This document shows, one piece after another, positions 7,182 to 16,217 of a stretch of DNA of 16,217 nucleotides (position 1 is the first letter of the stretch; every line of letters begins with the position of its first letter). Both the position numbers and the translations under genes were made by a program. The notes beneath the pieces were generated by a model. It made no database searches. It was not told the DNA's origin and saw nothing but the letters and a program-made list of their open reading frames with translations. This DNA comes from Stephanodiscus triporus (lineage: Eukaryota; Bacillariophyta; Thalassiosirophyceae; Thalassiosirales; Thalassiosiraceae). The stretch is from NCBI GenBank assembly GCA_036939755.1, contig JALLAZ010000386.1, positions 1 to 16,217 on the forward strand, in the 5' to 3' direction.

Positions 7182-9848
7182 TCACGAGGGTGGAATCGGT
7201 TCAATAACTGTCGCAAGAATTCCGTGGTCGGACGGAAATTTTAAGGTAGGAAACGCCATATCTTCAATGTACTCCTTTTCTCCCGTATTGTCCTTCCAGG
7301 TATGTCCAACCTTAAACTCATTCTTTCCAAACAAAATGAAATCTTTCGGGTTTACATCACCATTGGCTCTTTTGTCTGACTTCTTACAGGCCTTGTTCAA
7401 CTGAGTCTGCAGATATGTTCGAGAGTTGAAGGTGGTGTAATTAGAAGGATTTGGGACATCACCCCAGCAGGACGTCAAACCATAAGACACATAGTGCTTC
7501 CCCCAATCCAGAACATCTTGAGTCTTTCCGGGCTTGCCTTTCTCGTACGTGTTGGCATCAAGACCAAAAATAAGTTTGTGTGTGATGAGGGCAGAGTCTA
7601 ACGACATGGCCTTCATTATCGCACTTAGAACTGGTTTGGTTGCCAACCCGTTCGTGTCACCGTGGAACGAAACAACTACGAATGGAATGCCATCGCGATC
7701 AGTTGCTGTAATTGCCAAAATATCTCCCTTTGCAATGGGAACATCCACACCCTCCTCGAATGAGTTCTCCACGAGGGCGGTGATTTCAGCACTCGGTCCG
7801 GCTGGGAATGTGTCTTTGTTCAAGAAGATTGCTGAGTTCTGATCTCTCACAGCATCCATGTTGCCTGGACTCACGATCCAGTAATTTTTCAACAAGCCAT
7901 GGTTCCTCGCAAGATCGAGAAAGGACGCTGAAACTTCCTGAAGGGTGATGATATCGGATGTGCCGTAGACCGATCCAAGAATGTCAAGCGTATGTGGTAC
8001 TTTCTGTCGGTTGAGATTTTCAACCATGGTTTTCTTCAGAGATTGCCACACATCCGGCGAAGACACTGTATTCATCATATGGACGAGAATAGCATCAAAT
8101 ATGGCACCGCACATGGTTTGCAAAGGCAGGGAAACCTTCTCCTCCTCTGGCGTTATGTCAGGGTACTTTGCCCTTTTGATGGGTTGGAGCATCTTGTATG
8201 GTGGGTCAGTAATGGTGCCATCCTTCATCTGGATGGTGAGAGGTGTATCAAACATGAACTTTTTCCAAGCTGCCCACCATAAGTTGAGGTTGCTCAAATC
8301 CCCATCGTACCTTAGACGAGTGTTGAAAACGAAAGAATTTAGTGAACATCAGCAAACAAATCAAATTAAATGAGACGCAAGCCCCACATACATGTTGATA
8401 ACTGTTGGGCGGCAGACAGGCTCATCTGAGCCTACAACATTGATAGTGTTTGTGATGCGATCTGGGTTATTGTGTAGGGTGAAATGGTCGTCAGAGTGAA
8501 CAAGTATATATGAGAATTAAAGAGAGCAACAGCAAAACTGGAACTTGGTCAAGTTCTTACCTGGCATGGAAGCTAAGCGCTTGCTTCCTAATAAGGGATC
8601 CTAGCCAAATAATTGAACGCACTGAAGCATCAGTTTCCCTTGTCAATGAAGAAGGGACACAAGAATTAGCCTCTACAATTCCTTCTCACCTTCATAAAAC
8701 CAGAAACAATTTTCCGCTTCATGAAGTCTGACTCGTAGTAAGATCTAACGCTTTCCCATCCAACTCCGGACATCCTTTTTTCTAGATCGGAAAACATTTT
8801 TTCCGTAAATACCTCCGAGACGGGCACGTCCTTCTCCCCCGGCTGTTCCAAGAACGCTTCAATGTCAGACATGATCTTTTCGTAGTTCTCATTCTCGTCG
8901 TATGTGATCCAGTACTCGAAGGGATTATTATTGATTGCGGCTATGTTCCATGACGCGATTTGCAGCTTTCGCTTCGTGGAGGCCATGGCAATCATGCCGT
9001 TGCGGGCGGCCGTGGCGAGGTTCGGGTCGGGCGCGACGGGGCCGCTTCCGAGAAATTGGCCAGCGCCACCTTTTATTATTAGGGAGAAAACAGGCGTAAA
9101 TAACAGGATGAGCAGGTTGAATCAAAGGAAAAGAGTAGCAAAAATTTTCCGTGCACATATCGACAATGATGGAGCTTCACCCGTGCCGCTTGCATATCGT
9201 CGATAGTCGGCGGTGCCCTTTGACGACATACCCGAATTATACAAAAAAGCTGTGTATATTGCCGTCGCTCCGACAATTAGTAATGCCTTGTTGCGGTACG
9301 AGGATGGCAGGGGAGCTCCCCCGCCGCCGCCACGGTGATAGAGGTTAAGATTGCGACGATCGTAGGCCATGACTCTATCTGAAAGCAATAACTCTACCTT
9401 TTATGTTCTTATGAGTACGATATTGTGGTATTGTACTCTAAAAAAAAAATAGCCAGCAAACAGGCAAACGGTCGTGGAGCACACAAAACAGAGACGCACC
9501 ACATAATAACAGCAGTAAATATCCCCCACACAGGAGCAAAGTCCCCCAGAGATAGTATTACATACCTCTCGTCATGAACTTACCAAAATCAATAATATTC
9601 ATATTGAATGCTAATACCCCGGCAACGATGAAAATTGAAGTCACAGCTGCACAGGACAGCCGGCGACGGAACATGTAGCTTCGAAGGCAAGGGAAGCGAG
9701 ATTTCACCCTCTCATCGCACTCCCGCACAAAGGAAGGGGGGGAATCCTCCTCGTCGCCTTCGATCGCGACGTCCGTCTGTGCCGCCTCGGTGTAGTCTAC
9801 CCAGGCTGATCTCATCTGTATCTTTTGATTATTACCTCGTCTTTTCAT
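7182..9848 (-). CDS. Membrane-anchored endonuclease/exonuclease/phosphatase (EEP) family protein, six exons
   Basis: Exons: 9848-9584, 9378-9181, 9069-8690, 8600-8561, 8461-8392 and 8310-7182, giving 693 residues. All junctions are GT-AG and keep phase. EEP enzymes are Mg-dependent phosphodiesterases or phosphatases acting on nucleic acids, inositol phosphates or sphingolipids. Visible motifs: ASWNIAA (Asn near 196), DIITLQEV (metal-binding Glu near 443), VVSFHGDTNG (near 533), FGLDANTY (Asp 569, Asn 571) and PSDHGILATV (catalytic His near 680). Two hydrophobic segments near 65-86 and 118-136 precede the domain, so the enzyme is likely tethered to a membrane. The roughly 245-residue gap between the Asn and Glu motifs is much longer than usual and implies an inserted subdomain. 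The 5' end is the weak point: exon 1 joins in phase, but translation could instead begin at ATG 9370, giving 602 residues and one membrane segment. The substrate cannot be told. Confidence 0.8.
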
Positions 9849-10146
9849 TCACTCTCTTCTCTTTATCTTCTAATTTGGCGCAGCTTAGCCAAGATGTACA
9901 TACTAGAGTATTGAAGTAGGTCCCATAATATTATGACTCTAGAGTAGAGTATGGTAACAAGGAGGCTGCGTCCGAGGAAGAAAAGTTGGATTTTTTGAAG
10001 AGGCATTTTTTTACGTAGGAATCGAAATCCACAAGGAGGAAACTTCGACGCTCCACGCATGCACCACACACCTCACACAGACGCTAGATACATACCAAAG
10101 CGCAAAGCACCCAAGAAGTAGATATAGTGATAGTCCAGCATCCAGC
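9849..10146. promoter_or_regulatory. Divergent promoter region between the EEP and FMC1-like genes
   Basis: The 298 bases between the two start codons should carry both promoters. A GTATGGTAA word occurs at 9949-9957, and CTAGAGTA is repeated (near 9903 and 9939). No TATA box was recognised. If the EEP gene starts at 9370 instead, this region and exon 1 need reinterpretation. Confidence 0.4.
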
Positions 10147-10560
10147 ATGTCTTCAGCTAGCGCCCCTCCTCTCCATGTTTTACGTGGCATTCTGCGGCTC
10201 ATGAAGAAATCGGCACCATCCAAATCAGCATCCGCGTCGTCGGCACCCGTCGCTTCTGCTGCTGTACAACCAAGGTCTTCACAGCCGACGAATGCTCAAT
10301 TAACATTACATCAGAATATTATGTCACAATACCGACTGTCTCGGTACCTTCCTCCCCAAAAAGCTGTCATACAGCGACAGATTGCCTACGATTTTTACAT
10401 ATTAAAGCGAGATTTGAAAGAAAGGGCGCGACTGCATGAGTTGGATCAGGGAGCAGACGAAAAGCTCAGTCCCAAGGAGTTAAGCCGAAGGGCTGCTGCA
10501 CGGGCTGGGTTGCAGCTTCCGGAGTTTGATAGCGAAGAGGAGGCAAGAAGAATGGAATAG
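10147..10560 (+). CDS. FMC1/LYR-like small mitochondrial assembly factor
   Basis: The intronless frame encodes 137 residues from ATG 10147. The pattern fits FMC1, an F1-ATPase assembly protein related to the LYR family. It has an N-terminal LHVLRGILRLMKK helix (9-21), a Ser/Ala-rich insert (22-48), then long amphipathic helices around YDFYILKRDLKERARLHEL (81-99). It ends in the family-like LSPKELSRRAAARAGLQLPEF (107-127), where LSxxE...A...GLxLP is the most telling part. Family members are usually about 110-155 residues long, so the length fits. The Ala/Ser/Arg-rich N-terminus suits mitochondrial import. It is divergent from the EEP gene and convergent with the desaturase. Other LYR-type complex assembly factors are possible, since recognition rests on short motifs. 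Confidence 0.6.
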   Translation: MSSASAPPLHVLRGILRLMKKSAPSKSASASSAPVASAAVQPRSSQPTNAQLTLHQNIMSQYRLSRYLPPQKAVIQRQIAYDFYILKRDLKERARLHELDQGADEKLSPKELSRRAAARAGLQLPEFDSEEEARRME

Positions 10561-10928
10561 GATTGCAGGATGGCATTATTTACTGGACGGTGACGCATTA
10601 TGCTGTGTGATGCAGACGTTGTATTAGCCTGAGGTTGTCTTTATCATGCGGAGGCTGGATTATATGCCAGAAGCAGAAAGAACTACTGTGGAGGTATCTA
10701 AAGATTCATCGTCGAATCCCCTAACTTTGAGGCATCAAACTATCACCAGTACTCGGTTCCACAGAGTAAATTAAGCATCAGTTGATACAGAGTCAGTGAT
10801 TGGATGAATTTAATGACTAATAATTTGATTATGAGGGATCTGAGGTTTTCCCCAAAATGATGCTCGACAAAACAGCTCCAACCCGCCCATGATATGTCCA
10901 CATGTGCTCATACTAGTAAAACACCACG
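10561..10928. other. Convergent 3' spacer between the FMC1-like and desaturase genes
   Basis: These 368 bases must hold both 3' untranslated regions. I see no open frame with protein-like composition, no RNA gene and no notable repeat. Confidence 0.55.
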
Positions 10929-12624
10929 TTACGCTCGACCGGAGAGTGGCTTCAACTCCCAGTTGCATCCCGTCCCCACTTTGTGCATGTAAGAGAAAGT
11001 AGAAAACAGATTCTCCCAAATCCATGGATAATACGCATACTTAACGCCGTGTTTTGCGCAAATCTCTCGAACCTTGGGAGCAATGTATGGATACCAGGCA
11101 CTGCTCATACGAGGGAAGAGGTGGTGCTCAACCTGGAAGTTCAGTCCGCCAGTAAGATAACCAGAAATAGCACCTCCGTAGGTGGACGACGTTTCGACTT
11201 GAGACTTGAACCAGCAAATGGATTCGCCAGTCTTTTTGTATTCCGAGGTTGGATCGCGGTCGGAATGGATAAAGTTGTGAGACAGCGAGAAGAGAAGGCT
11301 TAGCGTAAGACTTTCGCTGATTCCCATGAGCATAATGATTCCAAAGGTGGCCCAACTCAATCCATTGTTAACGAAGGGGGAGTAAATATTCAAGAAAATA
11401 TACGAGGCCCTCAATGCCATGGCATACTTCCTCCTCTTGACGATATAGTCATTCTCCATTTGGATACCAACAAACTGCGCACCGCGTTGACGAAGATCCA
11501 TCACCTGGGGATTAAACACTGTTGAGAGCCAATAGAATCCGAGCATGAAGAGGAAGTAACCTCCCTGAAATTTGTGCCACCTTTTGCGAACAGCAAGGTC
11601 AGATGAGATAGGAGGGTTATGACGAACAACCAAGTCGAGAATCATTCTAAATAGAATCAAAAGAGAACTTACCACTTCCGTTGCGGGTGGCCGATGGGAT
11701 AATCGTTAAATGCGAACATGGGCTCCGCGCTGAAACTGTCGGGATCCTTCTCTGAGTGATTCGTGTAGGCGTGATGAGTCCAATGCTGCAGACGGAAGGA
11801 AAAGGCTGGACGTTAGATGGGATCACAAGGTCGAGCAAACAATAAATGATTCTAAGCGCCAAGGACGTACCTGTGCCATCCAATTCCATTTGTTGGAGCC
11901 GATAAGGTCGGTACCGAAACCCAAGAGGTCGTTAATCCAGGGTCGTTTGGAGGCGGCTCCGTGATTAGCATCGTGTTGAACGTTCAACCCGATGAATGCC
12001 TGCGCCACACCGAAAACTACGGCAGTGAATAAACCACTCTTATACCATCTGTCGTAGTTGAAAAAAGTTGTGGAGGTGGCGAAGGTGTATTGCATGAAGA
12101 AGAAGAGTGCAATGTAGAAGAAGGCACGGAAGAAGTAACCGGGGGTGCCAAATTCACGCCCTCGACGCACAATCTTGAAGACTTCTGATTTGATCTCCCT
12201 TTCAAAGGGGGTGTCAAACTTGTATCTAACAAACGTTAAAAAGGTAGGCGTGAATGATGAGGTCGTTGTTCGAGGTAAATAACTAAGTCACTCAATGAAC
12301 ACGAAACGCTTACTCAGGCTCGTAATCCACCACCTTCCCGACCATCATCATCTTCTCCAAATGCTTACCAGTGTGGTAAGGATGGATCATCTTATACTGC
12401 ACAGTCACGTCATTCCCACCGAAGAACTTGATCACCTCCCCACCCGGATGGACAAATTCGGCAATATCGTAAATGACTCCGTCTATGACCACCTCGGTCC
12501 CTTTCAGCGCCTTGAGAGATCGGAGGGATGATTGCGTCGCGGTATCACTGTTAACAAGATCTCCGTCATTGATCTTGGTTGCAATACGATTGCGGAGGAC
12601 GCTTGTGTTAGCGTTAGGTGGCAT
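10929..12624 (-). CDS. Cytochrome b5-fused front-end delta-5 fatty acid desaturase
   Basis: Exons 12624-12314, 12225-11871, 11785-11673 and 11580-10929 give 476 residues. All three introns (88, 85 and 92 bases) are GT-AG and in phase. The enzyme introduces the delta-5 double bond in C20 polyunsaturated acids on the route to arachidonic and eicosapentaenoic acid, normally in the endoplasmic reticulum. The N-terminal cytochrome b5 domain has HPGG at 59-62. The three histidine boxes are HDANH (188-192), HWTHH (223-227) and QVEHH (409-413), the Gln in the last being typical of front-end desaturases. Hydrophobic segments lie between the boxes. Delta-5 rather than delta-6 is chosen because long stretches match the Thalassiosira delta-5 enzyme as I remember it. 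ATG 12624 starts MPPNAN as in that protein; an in-frame upstream ATG at 12744 is less likely. Regiospecificity needs an assay. Confidence 0.94.
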
Positions 12625-13165
12625 TGTTGTGGGGTTATTAACGAAAGACTCCAATAAAAGTATGGTACCTAGGTAATGTGTGCTTTCGCCACTCCGATCC
12701 GCCAGATCAGCACAAAAAATCGTACCATATGTAATGTAGTACATTATTATTAATGTTGTATCGTATCTTCTCTTGCTCTATCTTAACTCTACGTCATAAG
12801 CTGTCGTAAGATAGAACCACGTCGCCGATCGCTGTGTCTCATCGGCGATCGAGTGTATGGTACGATAGAGTGTGTACGTATCTACCTAGGTAGTTTAATC
12901 GTAGAAGATTCAAGAGGATTCAACACGTGTCATTCACATCAGACAGAGGTGGGGTCGGCCGGGTCACACTGGACTCCACCGTAATCGCCTCCATCCTCAT
13001 GCTCACCGCCGACCGCCGGCCGCGTAAATTTTGATCCGTATTTGACTACATCTCTCTGATCCCGTTGATTCAAGAAAACTGGTCGGGCGCTCCAAGCAGA
13101 CCAAGGGAGTTTGGCTGGATTAGCAAGGAGAACTAAATAATAAGAGATCGGAGTCTACCGTATTC
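12625..13165. promoter_or_regulatory. Divergent promoter region between the desaturase and TLC genes
   Basis: These 541 bases contain no gene. They include GTATGGTAC at 12660-12668 and 12855-12863, its reverse form (GTACCATAT) at 12722-12730, an 8-bp inverted repeat at 12822-12848, an ACGTCA CRE-like half-site at 12791-12796 and a CACGTG E-box/G-box at 12924-12929. CRE-like and bHLH/bZIP sites are known to be used in diatoms; any function for these copies is inferred. Confidence 0.5.
12822..12848. repeat. Inverted repeat in the desaturase/TLC promoter
   Basis: TCGCCGAT (12822-12829) pairs with ATCGGCGA (12841-12848) around an 11-base loop. This could be a dimeric factor site or a hairpin. 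It lies between GTATGGTAC copies. Confidence 0.6.
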
Positions 13166-14107
13166 ATGTGCGGGGAACGCCAAGCCGACAAAACTCTACG
13201 GGAAGAAATCCCTTCCATTCTTCAGCCATGGATCTACCTCTACCGCGCGACACCCAAGATCATCATTCCAGGAACCAGTGTTGATATTTCCTTCTCTCTG
13301 CGCTGCGCTATCGTATTTTCTGCCCTTCGTTTTTCCTTCCGCCATGTTCTCTATCGGCTTGGATGGCCAGTGGGCGCATCTGACACATATTTTACATCGG
13401 CTTGCCTAGTCGCATTTTGCACTTCTTCTCTGATGCTGCCCGGATTGGCTGCGTTGCTACTCTCGCAGAAATTCGTGCCATCGGGAAGATTACAACCCTC
13501 TCCTCAGTGGTATCAAGATGCGACTCATGCGTTGATGGGGTTTTGTACGGCGTATATGATGTATGACTCCATCCTGGGGTATGTCGTCGAGACATGGCAG
13601 CCTGGAATCGGACCCGTCTTGTCTGCTGATGATTGGACTTATCTGATACATCACATATTGACGATCCTATACATGACTTCTGCGAGAATTGCCATGGCTG
13701 GACACATGAGTGCCATGATATTGATGTTCAATGGAGAACTCTCGGCTCCGATCATGAATTTGCATCTAATTCTCGAAAAGGCATCTGCTCAAGACTGCTG
13801 CAAAGGCATTACGTGGCTTCCTGCCATGTTTGCTTACAATGAACAAATCTTTTCCTTCGTCTACCTTGTATGTCGAGTGGCGATCTCTCCATTCGTAATT
13901 GCTTATGTGTCATATGATTTACTGCTCACGAAGAGTGGAAGGAAGAGCGTGCCAGTGTGGCTCTCGATTTCTTGGATGCCCATGTGCTGGGTAAGTGATG
14001 GGATGAATGTTCAATATAAATATACACCACTATTTTGATGCAATTCGATTACTCATGTCAATACCACTCCACATCACTTTCAGGGAGGTGAGAAAATTCA
14101 ATTGTAA
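13166..14107 (+). CDS. TLC (TRAM/LAG1/CLN8) domain multi-pass membrane protein
   Basis: Exons 13166-13990 and 14084-14107 join in phase 0 (donor GTAAGT, acceptor CATCACTTTCAG, 93-base intron) to give 282 residues, a normal size for this family. TLC proteins include ceramide synthases and lipid-sensing or lipid-transport proteins of the endoplasmic reticulum. Several hydrophobic segments are seen at about 39-56, 75-100, 120-140, 160-180 and 215-240, with a conserved-looking DDWTYLIHHILTILY (155-169) whose paired His is the TLC hallmark, followed by GHMSAMILMFNGELSAPIMN. It lacks a homeobox-like region, so it resembles TMEM56/TLCD-type proteins more than animal ceramide synthases. The short second exon (GGEKIQL) is the least certain part; without splicing the frame ends at 14038. 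It shares a promoter region with the delta-5 desaturase, which fits a membrane-lipid role. Confidence 0.8.
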
Positions 14108-14458
14108 TTGCGTTTTGGGACACCACAGCATCACAGCTCTAATTCTTTTTTCGTGTCTGCATATGCAATATTACAATGATTCAACGAAATACAATCTTAT
14201 TCAGTTCAATTCGGATCGATCGGATGGATAATGACCTGCATCGAGACATTGAGAAAAGGGCCACATTTTAGTAGTGGGCATTGGGAGTTATAGGGTTGCC
14301 CTATCTCTGATGGGTCACAAGGTGGCAGCTGCAATATTTCTGTTAATTTCAACGATATTTACTGAGGAAATATTTAACAGATCTTTCTGACGTTAAGTAC
14401 ACCAACACAAACTATCCTAACAACACAGTGATCTATCTGTTCAAATCCTCACACGACT
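14108..14458. other. Convergent 3' spacer
   Basis: This space separates the TLC gene and the minus-strand unknown gene. It is AT-rich with a small AGGGTTGCCCT hairpin near 14291-14301. I found no gene or RNA. Confidence 0.5.
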
Positions 14459-15860
14459 TTAGACAGCAGTTCTTGGACTTTCAGGCGTTTCAGTTCCAGG
14501 TGGTAGTGAGACACTGCCACTACCAAGCAATACTTCGATGGGATTCCCACATGGAAGAGTGTCGATAGGGCTCCCGCACGACGACCAGAAACTTTGTTTG
14601 GGACCCGCATTTGGTTTCTCTTTATACACAGCTTTTTTCCAAGAGAGTGTTTTTTCATCCCATTCTTCCGTGAGGTAGCTCAAAATTACCTGCCTCTTCT
14701 CCTGTGTCTGGAAGGAAAGACAACAGCCAAAAGTAATAATCAATACCACACATAACTATGAAAATGGAAAGTGATGAATTCTGTTCTCTTACATCATAGG
14801 GAGGGAGGAAGTTGGGTGGGAAGAAGTGTGAGGGCCAGGTACGGTCAGTGAAAAGCCACAGACCAGACTTATTGTCCACCGCAGTGGCGTTCAATGGACG
14901 CGGTCCAGAGAGCGACCACTTCCTCAACACTGCATCGCACATGGAAAAGTATGCCTCCTTGTGCTGTTGGATCGGGAAACATGAGTGATTTGATAAGGCT
15001 TATATCAATTAGGAAAGAATTTTTCACAAAACAGTCCAACCGACCTTTTCGCTACGGAACTCCGCTTTTCTCACTATTGTGCAATGGAATGCACCTGGGC
15101 AGAATCGACTAGGATTGTAAAAGTGCTTGAAAAGCTGGTTGTGGATGAATCGAAGCTGCCAGTTGGGTGGTAGTTCTGATGTCATGTCCATGAAATCCGG
15201 ACCGTAGGGCATGTCAAATCTAATTTCTAGCTCAGGCGGCTGGTCGCCGTTGGCTACAACCGCAGTGGGAAGGACTTCGATTTGTGGGATTAAGATTTTT
15301 CCGGACTTCATCACACTGTTTGTTGCGAATAAAAAAGTTAGAGATTAATGCATAGGCTTGCACACTTTGCTGACACAATTAATGAGTAATGATTGATCTC
15401 ACTTGATGATTTCTTTCTCGCTAACGCCTCCCCACTCAGGATTAAACGTTCCAATACGCATGATCTCCACGTGCGCCGAGTCCTTTGCGGGGAGCTTGTA
15501 CGATTTGGGAGGTCCCGGCTCGCCGCCACCCACTAGCCATCCATCATCATTGGTGGATTGCAGGTATTCGTAGTTACGATCGATAACATCATTGAAATCA
15601 AATGCAACTTGGTTTGTAACGGAGTCGGGGTGGCCGCGTTCAGACAATCGACTGAGGGAGAGACCCAAAAAGGCAAGCCCATCCACCTTCGATTCGACTG
15701 GCTTGAGTACAGGAGGCTGTATGAGGTGGCGGATATGACATATGAACAAATCTTTTAGATTGGAGCTTGTTGATTTGTCAATAGAGTTAGCCTCAATTCT
15801 TAAACATAGATAGTGCTCTTTCTTTTGCATAGGGGCGCAAAACGCTGGCCACGAACTCAT
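14459..15860 (-). CDS. Unrecognised protein, four exons
   Basis: Exons 15860-15403, 15315-15045, 14963-14793 and 14707-14459 join in phase to give 382 residues. Introns of 87, 81 and 85 bases are GT-AG; the second has a weaker GTCGGT donor. I do not recognise the family. The protein looks soluble and globular, with no signal peptide or membrane segment. Conserved-looking blocks include WLVGGGEPGPPKSYKLP, MRIGTFNPEWGG, EIRFDMPYGPDFM, NWQLRFIHNQLFKHF, SRFCPGAFHCTIVRKAEFRS, LWLFTDRTWPSHFFPPNFLPPYD and YLTEEWDEK. FHCTIVR looks like one half of a 2H-phosphoesterase H-x-T signature, but I cannot find a matching second motif, so I do not assign that function. My impression is that similar proteins occur across stramenopiles. 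ATG 15860 overlaps the stop of a tiny upstream frame at 15874. Confidence 0.75.
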
Positions 15861-15874
15861 TCCATTCTCACCAT
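15857..15874 (-). promoter_or_regulatory. Five-codon upstream ORF overlapping the main start
   Basis: On the minus strand ATG 15874 opens M-V-R-M-E and stops at TGA 15859-15857. That stop shares bases with the main ATG (15860-15858) as ATGA. If present in the transcript, this would make translation depend on reinitiation or leaky scanning. The transcript start is unknown. Confidence 0.4.
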
Positions 15875-16217
15875 GATTAATTTCGAGTACGGTAATATTA
15901 TTTTATGATGTCGCCTCGAGTCTCCGATCGTTGGTGGAAATAAAACGAGGAAAATGAAAGAATGATATGAGATATGAGTTTCTCTCTCTTGTGTTTGGCG
16001 ACAGCTTGGGAATGTTTCTCCTTTACAAGAAGGGAATGGTTAGGGTTTCTACTGGAGTTGAGGGCTTTGAGAAGGGGTTGAAGCCCGCTCTGTGCACAGG
16101 CAAAAAATTTTGTTCCGAAATCATGAATTTCCGATAGGTTGGGCTTAAAAAGTGAGTTATTGAGTAGTTAGCTAAAACTAGTAGATTTTCTTCGGCGATG
16201 GACAGGGGAGGTTTAGT
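15875..16217. promoter_or_regulatory. 5' flank of the unrecognised gene
   Basis: These 343 bases run to the window edge and should hold its promoter and 5' leader. I see no open frame, RNA gene or strong motif; a neighbouring gene may begin beyond the edge. Confidence 0.4.

Noticed and set aside
7981..8373. 130-residue plus-strand frame
   Set aside because: It is antisense to the last EEP exon and has no family features.
9558..9848. Independent 96-residue single-pass membrane protein
   Set aside because: The frame runs into a consensus GTAAGT donor that joins in phase to the next EEP exon, so it is better read as exon 1 of that gene. It stays possible if transcripts start at 9370.
10929..11675. 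Uninterrupted 248-residue desaturase fragment starting near 11675
   Set aside because: Its first 32 residues are intron 3 read through. Splicing from 11673 to 11580 restores the RKWWHKFQGGY continuity expected for the family.

Overview
This window looks like nuclear DNA of a centric diatom, most likely in the Thalassiosirales. Three things point there. The genes carry short GT-AG introns, 81-111 bases where the model is firm. The front-end desaturase at 10929-12624 closely resembles the delta-5 desaturase I know from Thalassiosira. A predicted protein starts with a signal peptide and an ASAFAP-like plastid-import motif (ASSFSP). I see no operons, bacterial ribosome-binding sites, CRISPR, rRNA or tRNA.

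Layout, left to right. (1) 4-908 (+): a decayed class I ribonucleotide reductase small subunit pseudogene. (2) 909-1372: spacer with a perfect hairpin and a (TAATC)11 microsatellite. (3) 1373-3100 (-): a very GC-rich, low-complexity acidic/basic nuclear-type protein with a possible TAF10-like histone fold. (4) 3385-6923 (+), one intron: an unusual multidomain protein that joins a C2H2-like finger, a TruA-like pseudouridine-synthase fold, a 2-oxoglutarate/Fe(II) dioxygenase and an FkbM-type methyltransferase behind a plastid-type leader. (5) 7182-9848 (-), five introns: a membrane-anchored endonuclease/exonuclease/phosphatase (EEP) family protein. (6) 10147-10560 (+): a small FMC1/LYR-like mitochondrial protein. 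(7) 10929-12624 (-), three introns: a cytochrome b5-fused delta-5 fatty acid desaturase. (8) 13166-14107 (+), one intron: a TLC-domain membrane protein. (9) 14459-15860 (-), three introns: a protein I do not recognise.

Genes 3/4, 5/6 and 7/8 are head-to-head pairs with short shared promoter regions. Genes 4/5, 6/7 and 8/9 are tail-to-tail. A GTATGGTAC-type word recurs in all three divergent promoter spaces. The desaturase and TLC genes are both membrane-lipid genes and may share regulation.

The strongest candidate for an undescribed system is gene 4. It puts an RNA-binding or pseudouridylation fold, an oxidising domain and a methyltransferase on one chain, which suggests stepwise modification of an RNA or other substrate, probably in the plastid. 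The TruA-like domain appears to lack the catalytic aspartate. The only intron splits the codon of the predicted 2-oxoglutarate-binding arginine, and its retention would give a protein without the methyltransferase. Splice sites were called by eye from consensus, reading phase and protein continuity. No database search was possible.
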